Source of the DNA: Methanobacteriota archaeon
Lineage (GTDB): Archaea; Thermoplasmatota; Poseidoniia; Poseidoniales; Thalassarchaeaceae
NCBI GenBank assembly: GCA_002698225.1
Contig: NZWD01000042.1
Coordinates: 1 to 32,107 of the forward strand
DNA: 32,107 nt
Direction: 5' to 3'
In this document: positions 16,386-22,869 of the stretch, one piece after another
How positions within the stretch are numbered: position 1 is the stretch's first letter
Layout of the letters: every line of letters begins with the position of its first letter
Position numbers and translations under genes: made by a program
The notes under the pieces: generated by a model
Database searches by the model: none
What the model was told of the DNA's origin: nothing
What the model saw: only the letters and a program-made list of their open reading frames with translations

Positions 16386-17504
16386 TCAAACGGTGCCATA
16401 GGTCTTTCCGGAACCTCTGTGACCTATTATCCTGCATGCCTCCCAAGGCATGCTTGATCCGTTCGATTCGGATATCAGAGTGTCAATATCTCTCTCCCAC
16501 ATCCACTTCTTCCTCCAGTTTTCGAGAAACTGCTTCTTCTCTGGAATGGATAGCTCCGGCCACGGCGAGACATCCTGCTGCAACTCTGCAATCACTGACG
16601 CATGATGTTCAGGTAATGCCGAGTCTAATTTGTTCTGATGCTCCGCACCTAGGGGTTGGGTGGCAGGTCTCAACCACCTAGCCTCTCCTGTAGGTAATGT
16701 AGTGACTTCGGGAGATAATTCATCCGAGATTGCAGTCAAGCCAGCTTCTAGTAGGGCTCGCTCAACTCGGAGTTTTGCCGGCCAGACATATACTGGGAAA
16801 CCCCTCCTCTTTCGGGTTAGGTTTGTCAGTTGCTTGCCTTGCAATCCCATTGTGGTGCCGATGGTCAGGTGCCGCTTCGCTCCGTCAAGATAGTCGAGAG
16901 CCGCTGGAAGCATCGGGGCGCCCACATTTCGTTGCAGACGCATAAGCATGGGCAGAGATAGGCCGATGAAGTAGGGGGAAGCGAACACTCTCTTGACGAA
17001 ACTGCTCCCCCACGGTCTGAGGTATGGCACCAATCTAGCGAAGCGCAGCTTACTGGTTGTCCTCTTCGCGGCTTTGAGGAGTTTAGGCTCGAACGAGTAG
17101 ACCACGGTGCCGGACTCACCTATATCCAGAGGCTCCAATGCTTCGTCGACCAGTTCGATCATCTTGCGCATGTGCTCGGTTCTAGCCTCTCCTGACATCA
17201 ACCAACCAGTCTTTCCGCTACTAGGGTGAGGGGTCTTGAGCTCGATACACGCAAACCTCCCTCCTTCCAGCCAAGGCTCGGTAAAACCAGGCTCAGATAG
17301 CATCTCGTCCAATGTACACACATATTCAGGCATGGAGGATGAATCCTCGCATTCGGGAAACCTCCCGTCTGCTGTCCTCGTATCATGAAATGCTACTAAT
17401 TCGTCATCGGCAGATAGCCTAAGGTCCAACTCAACTCCGTCGGAGATTTGCATCCCATGGACAAGAGCAGCGAGCGAGTTCTCAGGGGGCTGCTCCCATG
17501 CCAT
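16386..17504 (-). CDS. Glycerophosphodiester phosphodiesterase-like protein, apparently circularly permuted
   Basis: The GDPD barrel hydrolyses glycerophosphodiesters to glycerol phosphate and an alcohol. Visible motifs from ATG 17504 are PENS (7-10), VELDLRLSADDE (24-35), AFHD (38-41), CIELK (86-90), VVYSFEP (134-140), FPVYVWP (236-242) and AISDE (258-262), i.e. barrel strands 2 to 8 in the normal order. The HRG motif that should come just before PENS is missing from the N-terminus (MAWEQP). Instead RIIGHRGSGKTYGTV (358-372) ends the protein, after a charged helical linker of about 90 residues. The first strand and catalytic His (His362) therefore appear to have moved to the C-terminus. A TTG start at 17567 would add 21 residues with a weak hydrophobic stretch but no HRG. 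The gene ends one base after citrate synthase. Confidence 0.82.
   Translation of the reverse strand: MAWEQPPENSLAALVHGMQISDGVELDLRLSADDELVAFHDTRTADGRFPECEDSSSMPEYVCTLDEMLSEPGFTEPWLEGGRFACIELKTPHPSSGKTGWLMSGEARTEHMRKMIELVDEALEPLDIGESGTVVYSFEPKLLKAAKRTTSKLRFARLVPYLRPWGSSFVKRVFASPYFIGLSLPMLMRLQRNVGAPMLPAALDYLDGAKRHLTIGTTMGLQGKQLTNLTRKRRGFPVYVWPAKLRVERALLEAGLTAISDELSPEVTTLPTGEARWLRPATQPLGAEHQNKLDSALPEHHASVIAELQQDVSPWPELSIPEKKQFLENWRKKWMWERDIDTLISESNGSSMPWEACRIIGHRGSGKTYGTV
16434..16453. repeat. Perfect 8-bp inverted repeat with 4-base loop at the GDPD tail junction
   Basis: GCATGCCT (16434-16441), CCCA, and AGGCATGC (16446-16453) form a 20-base inverted repeat inside the GDPD-like gene. It encodes MPWEAC (residues 352-357), directly before the relocated RIIGHRG strand. 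The repeat is seen directly; its position at the junction may reflect how the tail was joined, or be chance. Confidence 0.7.
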
Positions 17505-17608
17505 GGGCACCACGAGGCGTATCAAGTCCAATAATGCACGGACGAAGCCCTTTCTCAGCAGCCCCAATGCTCAAACCCTTGTTCTTCCACCGCACCGTAG
17601 GTATAACC

Positions 17609-19534
17609 ATGTCAGAGTTAGTTGAATTGGACCGCGCATCAGATCCACAAGCAGTCAAAGGGTATGCATTCTATGATTGGGGAAAGTCAGCATTTGAGAC
17701 TAGTGTAACCGTTGCTATTCTTCCGGCATGGTACGCATATTTGTTCCTCGAGGCGAACGGACTCACAACTACGCTGGGTTCAATCGAGATGACTGGCGAT
17801 GCATTGTGGTCTTATGCAGTGGCCGCCGCGGCATTAGTGGTAGCAGTATTATCTCCTGCATTTGGAGTGGTCGCCGATAAGCGTCCAATCAAGATGTGGT
17901 GGCTCAGGACCCTGACATACATCGGGGCGGGAGCAACTTTCCTAATCGGATTTGATTTCCTGTTGGGTGGCTCGGAATGGGTCTGGCTGATGGTTTTCTT
18001 TATCCTCGCAAATGTGGGTCTGAATGGAGCGGGCGTGTTCTATAATGCCCTTCTGCCGCATATGGGTACTGATGATGAGATGGATGATATCTCAAACCGA
18101 GCCTTCGCCTACGGTTACATCGGAGGAGGAATACTCCTGCTCGTACATTTCATCCTAGTCTTGGGTGTAGGAGGAGATTTCGTCATTAGGATGTGCTTGG
18201 CTTCTGCCGGAGTTTGGTGGTACGGTTTCGCACTTCTGACCTTCAAGTATGTTCCAGAGCCGCCTATTGAGGGCGAAGAGGAATACATCGACTTGAAATC
18301 AGCTTACAAGCAGGTATTCCAGACTCTGAAGGAAGTTAGTAAATTCCGAACTCTCTTCATCTACATGCTAGCCTATTTCTTCTTCATCGATGGGATCAAC
18401 AGCGTCACAGCCTTGGGTGGGGTTTTCGGCGCCACTGTTCTCGGAATCAGCACTACAGAGTTGATGATTACCATCCTAGCAATTCAGTTTGTTGCTTGGC
18501 CAAGCGCACTATACTTCACCAAACTATCCGCCAAGTGGGGAACTAAGCAGGCCCTGACATTCTCATTGGTCGGTTGGGTCATTTTGTGTTTTGCTGCTCT
18601 TGCCTTCGCACCTCTTGCCCTAGACTCTCACGAACAGTACGATGTGCTGGTAGAATGGGACTACAATGACGATGGCACTCCAGACTCAGAAAACTGGGAC
18701 GGCGACTGGTTCACCAACGACGAGGAGGCTGCAGCAGGTACCGATCCTCTAGATTACAATGATAACCCATCTGACCTGCCTCAGACATGGCTCCAACAGA
18801 GGCTGAGTTCAAGCGGTTCCTATGTCGTCTATGTCAACTGGAATGCTCATGAGATAGCTCAGAAGGCGGATTTCTCAGATACTCAGTTCGACGAGCAGGG
18901 ATGGGCGACTACATTCTCCGCGACTCTGCCTGTGGAGATCGACAATAGGAGTGGACTGTATGGGTGGACTTGGGGTGAGGCCGAGAATGAACCTCACTTC
19001 GTATCCGGAGTCAGTGCTGAGCAAGTTCAATCCCTGCTAGACTCAATGGCTGGCTCAAGATTCAGTGCCAGTGTTGCTGGAGGTCCACTGGACTCATCCT
19101 CGGCCTTGGGAATTGATCACCCGACTAATTTGGGAGACGGCCCTATAGATGTAATTCCAGATACTGCTAGGAAGGTAGTCTGGGGCCCTCTCGGACTCTC
19201 TGTTGGCCTCCAGTTCTTGCTTCTAGGATGCGGTATGGGAACCCTTCTGGGTGGCTCACAGGGCCTGTCTAGGAGTATGTTCGGACAAATGGTACCAGAA
19301 ACTCGCAGTGCTGAGTTCTTCGGCTTCTTCGGCTTCTTCGGCAAGGTCGCCGCTCTAATCGGACCATTGCTGTACGCAACCCTGACTGTGATGTACGACA
19401 GCAGAGTTGGAGTACTCAGTATCTCCATGCTAATTCTGATTGGAGCATATATGATGCGAATGGTCGATGTCGAGGATGGCAGAGCTGCAGCTAGGGCTGA
19501 GGACGCAAGGAATAGAGGAATCAGCCTCGACTAG
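17609..19534 (+). CDS. MFS transporter, UMF1/Atg22-like, with acidic extracytoplasmic insert
   Basis: A 641-aa membrane protein starting at ATG 17609. KGYAFYDWGKSAF (17-29), the first loop GVVADKRPIKMWW (86-98) and FYNALLPHMGTDDEMDDIS (144-162) match the UMF1 group of the major facilitator superfamily. About ten to twelve hydrophobic segments are visible. Between residues 340 and 520 the protein carries a soluble insert beginning with DYNDDGTPDSENWDGDW and then AGTDPLDYNDNP, a thrombospondin type-3-like calcium-binding motif. Membrane segments resume at about 528. Three tandem 9-base units at 19316-19342 encode FFGFFGFFG in the EFFG region. UMF1 relatives have been linked to amino-acid export in yeast vacuoles; the substrate here is unknown. 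An upstream extension of the frame lacks family character. Confidence 0.87.
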   Translation: MSELVELDRASDPQAVKGYAFYDWGKSAFETSVTVAILPAWYAYLFLEANGLTTTLGSIEMTGDALWSYAVAAAALVVAVLSPAFGVVADKRPIKMWWLRTLTYIGAGATFLIGFDFLLGGSEWVWLMVFFILANVGLNGAGVFYNALLPHMGTDDEMDDISNRAFAYGYIGGGILLLVHFILVLGVGGDFVIRMCLASAGVWWYGFALLTFKYVPEPPIEGEEEYIDLKSAYKQVFQTLKEVSKFRTLFIYMLAYFFFIDGINSVTALGGVFGATVLGISTTELMITILAIQFVAWPSALYFTKLSAKWGTKQALTFSLVGWVILCFAALAFAPLALDSHEQYDVLVEWDYNDDGTPDSENWDGDWFTNDEEAAAGTDPLDYNDNPSDLPQTWLQQRLSSSGSYVVYVNWNAHEIAQKADFSDTQFDEQGWATTFSATLPVEIDNRSGLYGWTWGEAENEPHFVSGVSAEQVQSLLDSMAGSRFSASVAGGPLDSSSALGIDHPTNLGDGPIDVIPDTARKVVWGPLGLSVGLQFLLLGCGMGTLLGGSQGLSRSMFGQMVPETRSAEFFGFFGFFGKVAALIGPLLYATLTVMYDSRVGVLSISMLILIGAYMMRMVDVEDGRAAARAEDARNRGISLD

Positions 19535-20285
19535 TCAACCTGTCAAGAATTAGTGCGGCCTCTAGCAGAATCAAGACAGGACCGCCCACAAGGAAGAGTG
19601 AGAGCGGGTCAGGAGGAGACAGCAGGGCACCGAATGCAAGAGCGGAGAACCACATTATCTCTCGATTATTGGCGATACTCGTTCGTTCGATAATGTCATA
19701 ACGAAGCATCAGAAGAACAGCCAAGGGAACCTGAAATCCGACCACCGATGCGAAGAACAGCCCGACGATGAAACCAATCCACGCTTGCAACTGCCAGGTG
19801 GATTCCAACCCGGAAGCAGCCGCATCCTCGGACAGGTATTCAAGCAGCATGGGGATGAGAATGCCATCCGAGTAAGCAGCCCCCGCTGCGGCAAGAGCGG
19901 TCATGCTCAGCAGGACGAATAGAAGCCCCCCTACTCCTCCTCCGGTTGGAACGAATTTCTTCCTGTACGCTTCGGATAGAATCCTGCGACCGTTCCAACC
20001 AAAATCAATCAGAATAGTCAGGACAATGCAAGCGATTCCAATATTGGCAGCAATCCTGAGCCTGAGTAGAACCGCCTCCATGGGCTGGAGTATGATGATG
20101 TGGACTCCGTCGGGAAGATATCCGTCATTGGCGATTAACCACTCGATGATTTCTGCGGCAGCGGGATATCCGCCTACGAAACCGACTAGGAAGACTGCCA
20201 CCAGTAGGTACAACCTACCTCTCATGTGCTCAATTAACCCTCTCAAGGCGGCGCGAGGAAGGAGATCCCCTGTGCCTTCGTCCAT
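19521..20285 (-). CDS. tatC: Twin-arginine translocase subunit TatC
   Basis: TatC recognises twin-arginine signal peptides and forms the core of the folded-protein export channel. The 254-aa protein has the expected six hydrophobic segments and recognisable elements: IEHMRGRLYLLVAVF at the first helix (family 'HL.ELR.Rl'), ILQPMEAVLLRLRIA (family 'l.P.E.f...lk'), and LSPPDPLSLFLVGGPVLILLEA near the end (family 'TPpD..sq...a.P...lYE'), here split by variation. Motif matches are good but divergent. No TatA is adjacent. It lies 44 bp after the DRG gene on the same strand and overlaps the convergent MFS gene by 14 bp. Confidence 0.85.
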   Translation of the reverse strand: MDEGTGDLLPRAALRGLIEHMRGRLYLLVAVFLVGFVGGYPAAAEIIEWLIANDGYLPDGVHIIILQPMEAVLLRLRIAANIGIACIVLTILIDFGWNGRRILSEAYRKKFVPTGGGVGGLLFVLLSMTALAAAGAAYSDGILIPMLLEYLSEDAAASGLESTWQLQAWIGFIVGLFFASVVGFQVPLAVLLMLRYDIIERTSIANNREIMWFSALAFGALLSPPDPLSLFLVGGPVLILLEAALILDRLTSRG

Positions 20286-20329
20286 GTATCGTGTAGGCGT
20301 ACCGTTCGTGAATACATCGCTGAGCGGAT

Positions 20330-21445
20330 TTACTTACGGACGATGATGGTCAATAGGTCATTATCCTTCAGAACATGGTCTAGTCCCACTCTCTGCCAGT
20401 CAAACTTGGCACTGGGCCCCTTCACCCTAGCATATCGAAACTTGCGTACGAAGTCACGATGCAATTTGGTGCATACCTCCCTAACCGTCGAAGTATCCTT
20501 TACAATCAATGGTTCGATCAAATCAGCATCCTGACCTTGGGGCTTGAGGTATATCGACATGAAATTCAGATTATCGAATATGAAGTCCTTCATATCCTCG
20601 ATTCCTTCACCAGTCTTGGCCGACACCTCAAGCACAGGCCAACCATCAGGTAGCATATCTCTGGTCCTCTTGATATCCTTCTTCGTGGCCAGATCGATCT
20701 TGTTCAGAACCACCACTGCACGACTGTAGATGCGACTACCCGCTAGAGTGTCGACGATATGGTCATCGGTGACATTGGTACGCAGGGTAACGGTAGCAGA
20801 AACGATCCCGAAACTGCGTACGATTCCTCGTATCTCATCCTCTGTAAGATTGGTTTGTTCCACAGTAGAGCGAACAACTATCCCTCCTCTCTTGGTTCTA
20901 GTAATGAACACCTGAGGAGGCTGTTGGTTCAGTCTCATTCCGGATTTCCAAAGCTCTCTGTCTAGAATGTCGAAATGAGACTCCTGAAATGGGTCCACTA
21001 CATACAGGACCATGTCGGAGCTACGAATGACATTCAGAATCTCTCTTCCTCTGCCCTTACCGTCTGCTGCACCCTTGATTAGGCCGGGTAGGTCGAGAAT
21101 CTGAATTTTGGCACCTCGATGCTCCATCAGTCCCGGGATGCAAGTCAGGGTTGTGAAGGCAAACTCGCCAACATGCGAGTCGGCTTCGGTTAACTGGGAG
21201 ATCAAACTGGATTTTCCCACACTAGGGAATCCAACTAGTGCAACTGAAGCATCCCCTGATTTCTTCACCTCGAAACCAGGACCTCCACCACTCGACTTAG
21301 CATGGGCCTGAGCCTTTTCCTTGCGTGCCTTGAGAGCGGCTATCTTGGCCTTAAGTTTCCCAATGTGGCCCTGAGTTGACTTGTTGTATTTGGTCTTCCC
21401 AATCTCTTCCTCAAGGGATTGAATCTGTTCCTCAATGGTGGCCAA
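20330..21445 (-). CDS. drg: DRG-family GTP-binding protein with TGS domain
   Basis: A developmentally-regulated-GTP-binding-protein homologue of the Obg superfamily, conserved in archaea and eukaryotes and associated with ribosomes. An N-terminal helical region rich in Lys and Glu (1-50) precedes G1 GFPSVGKS (72-79), G3 DLPG (118-121), G4 NKID (248-251) and G5 SAK (275-277). A long lobe (about 150-240) interrupts the G domain as in other DRGs, and the C-terminus (about 296-371) is a TGS domain. The length of 371 aa is normal. The start is TTG 21445: AGGAGG lies about eight bases upstream and no ATG is near. Confidence 0.94.
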   Translation of the reverse strand: MATIEEQIQSLEEEIGKTKYNKSTQGHIGKLKAKIAALKARKEKAQAHAKSSGGGPGFEVKKSGDASVALVGFPSVGKSSLISQLTEADSHVGEFAFTTLTCIPGLMEHRGAKIQILDLPGLIKGAADGKGRGREILNVIRSSDMVLYVVDPFQESHFDILDRELWKSGMRLNQQPPQVFITRTKRGGIVVRSTVEQTNLTEDEIRGIVRSFGIVSATVTLRTNVTDDHIVDTLAGSRIYSRAVVVLNKIDLATKKDIKRTRDMLPDGWPVLEVSAKTGEGIEDMKDFIFDNLNFMSIYLKPQGQDADLIEPLIVKDTSTVREVCTKLHRDFVRKFRYARVKGPSAKFDWQRVGLDHVLKDNDLLTIIVRK

Positions 21446-21577
21446 GGGGTTGCCTCCTGCTCTCCAGCGAATCCGACGCCCAGCCCCGGGTTATTGAATC
21501 CGGTGGCATCTCATCGCCTGTCAAAGCCGAGCGAGGGTTCTTTGCGTACCGCCCATTGGTTAGTATGAGGGGAGCCG

Positions 21578-22258
21578 ATGGCCGACATCATCCTGCAACT
21601 GGTCGACAGAACAGCCCTCCGAAGACTGCTCTCTATACCCTTAGAGGGGTTGCTTGATGGGATGAGTTCTCAATCCCTAAGGAACCTCAGACCCAATGCC
21701 GATCCGAGATTCCACCGGCCATTCGATGTCGATCTGGAGGGGGACATACTCGAGTGGTTCGATTCCAACGAGGATATTGACCGCTCGGCATCACTATCTA
21801 ATCAAAATCTGAATGAGAGTCCTACTAGCGAATTAGCATTGAATCTGGCCCACTGGTGTTCTCTAGGGGAATGGCGATGCTGGGAGGCCAGACTCTTCCT
21901 ATATGTCGAACCTCTCCTAGACAGAGACATTTCTGCATTTGAGTTCCTAAGTTATGTGATGTGGACGGAGTTATCAGATGTCTTAGCCTCCTTAGACAGG
22001 GTGTCGTACTCGGAATCTGTGGTTCTAGATTGGATGGGCAGAAGGCAGGAGCTGGGCGAGACCATGGAACCCTCAGAAGACCCGAGAATTCTCCCGACTA
22101 TGGAAGCACACAGATCTTCCAGCGATTCCCTGTTCTTATTCCTAGAGCGACACAGGGGAGAGGATCTTTCCATGCTGATAGGGAGGGAGTTTCTCGAACC
22201 TACTGCATGGACTCTCGATTCGACCTCTCTGATTGATGTGATGGAGGTGGAGGCTTGA
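21578..22258 (+). CDS. Acidic protein of unknown function upstream of nadM
   Basis: I recognise no family in this 226-aa protein. It is acidic, soluble and probably helical (LALNLAHWCSLGEWRCWEARLF around 86-107; FEFLSYVMWTELSDVLASL around 121-139). It lacks a signal peptide, membrane segments, metal-binding clusters or nucleotide-binding motifs. ATG 21578 has GAGGGGAG a few bases upstream. Its stop overlaps the nadM start (TTGA at 22255), so the two are very likely translated together. It is divergent from drg across 132 bp, which contains nothing else I can name. Confidence 0.7.
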   Translation: MADIILQLVDRTALRRLLSIPLEGLLDGMSSQSLRNLRPNADPRFHRPFDVDLEGDILEWFDSNEDIDRSASLSNQNLNESPTSELALNLAHWCSLGEWRCWEARLFLYVEPLLDRDISAFEFLSYVMWTELSDVLASLDRVSYSESVVLDWMGRRQELGETMEPSEDPRILPTMEAHRSSSDSLFLFLERHRGEDLSMLIGREFLEPTAWTLDSTSLIDVMEVEA

Positions 22259-22869
22259 CTGAGTTGCCCCTAACTCCCCTCCCTCCTGAATCGCCCCCCA
22301 CTCCTGGAGTTGTCATTCTAGGCCGCTTCCAACCATTCCACCGCGGTCACGAATTACTGCTGATTGCTGCAGAGGAGTGGCGCCGGGAAAACGCAGCGAA
22401 TCTGCCACTAATTATTGCGATCGGCTCTTCCAACAGAGAGGAGTCACTTCAGAATCCATGGAGCGCTGACGAGAGGTCAGCTATGATTCAGGCGTGGTTA
22501 TTCGAGTCGGGATACGAAGATTTCACAATAGTGCCTATCCCTGATATCGAGGATCCTCCGAACTGGGTCGCTCATGCAGAAAAGTATCACGGCACTGCTG
22601 GAATCTTATTCACTAGTGATGTTCCATCAGCCGAACTCTACGCAGTTTCAGGATGGCAAATACTGACAGTACCGCTTGAGCACCGAGAGAGCTTCGAGGG
22701 ATGGAGAGTCAGGGAGACTGCTAGGATGCTTTCGACGGTTGGGGACGAGGATGCTGTCCGATCTGTGCTTTCACAGACAATACCTTCTGCTGTAGTCAAT
22801 TATCTCGTCAGCAATGACGCCCTGCGACGCCTCGCCTTCCTGGGCGAGGGCGGAGAGCCAGTTGGTTGA
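22255..22869 (+). CDS. nadM: Nicotinamide-nucleotide adenylyltransferase, archaeal type
   Basis: Transfers AMP from ATP to NMN to make NAD. The nucleotidyltransferase signature GRFQPFHRGH (23-32) is intact, and LIIAIGSSNREES resembles the following conserved loop. The C-terminal 'ISGT..R' motif of the family is altered to FEGWRVRET, so the usual Ser/Thr there is missing; the Arg-containing part remains. A 20-residue Pro-rich N-terminal extension (PLTPLPPESPPTP) precedes the first strand. The start is TTG 22255, overlapping the previous stop and preceded by GGAGGTGGAGG. It converges directly on the lipoprotein gene with no gap. Another small nucleotidyltransferase specificity is possible but less likely. 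Confidence 0.85.
   Translation: MTELPLTPLPPESPPTPGVVILGRFQPFHRGHELLLIAAEEWRRENAANLPLIIAIGSSNREESLQNPWSADERSAMIQAWLFESGYEDFTIVPIPDIEDPPNWVAHAEKYHGTAGILFTSDVPSAELYAVSGWQILTVPLEHRESFEGWRVRETARMLSTVGDEDAVRSVLSQTIPSAVVNYLVSNDALRRLAFLGEGGEPVG

Noticed and set aside
16389-16433. GHRGSGKT at the end of the GDPD-like protein matches the Walker A pattern GxxxxGKT.
   Set aside because: It is the last element of the protein with no following helix domain or Walker B, and RIIGHRG is the exact GDPD first-strand motif, so ATP binding is unlikely.
17498-17608. A longer N-terminus for the MFS protein starting at 17498.
   Set aside because: The extra 37 residues resemble no UMF1 protein and overlap the GDPD-like gene; ATG 17609 gives the expected family start.
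17490-17610. A different frame upstream of the GDPD-like gene reads IIGLDTPRGAHGMGAAP before a stop, faintly like a decayed AHRG start.
   Set aside because: It lacks HRG, would need a frameshift to join PENS, and an intact HRG strand exists at the C-terminus. It remains the main alternative to true permutation and should be checked in relatives.
21446-21577. The 132-bp gap between drg and the unknown gene examined for a small RNA or tRNA.
   Set aside because: No cloverleaf, no T-loop-like GTTCRA sequence and no strong hairpin could be found by eye; it most likely holds two divergent promoters.
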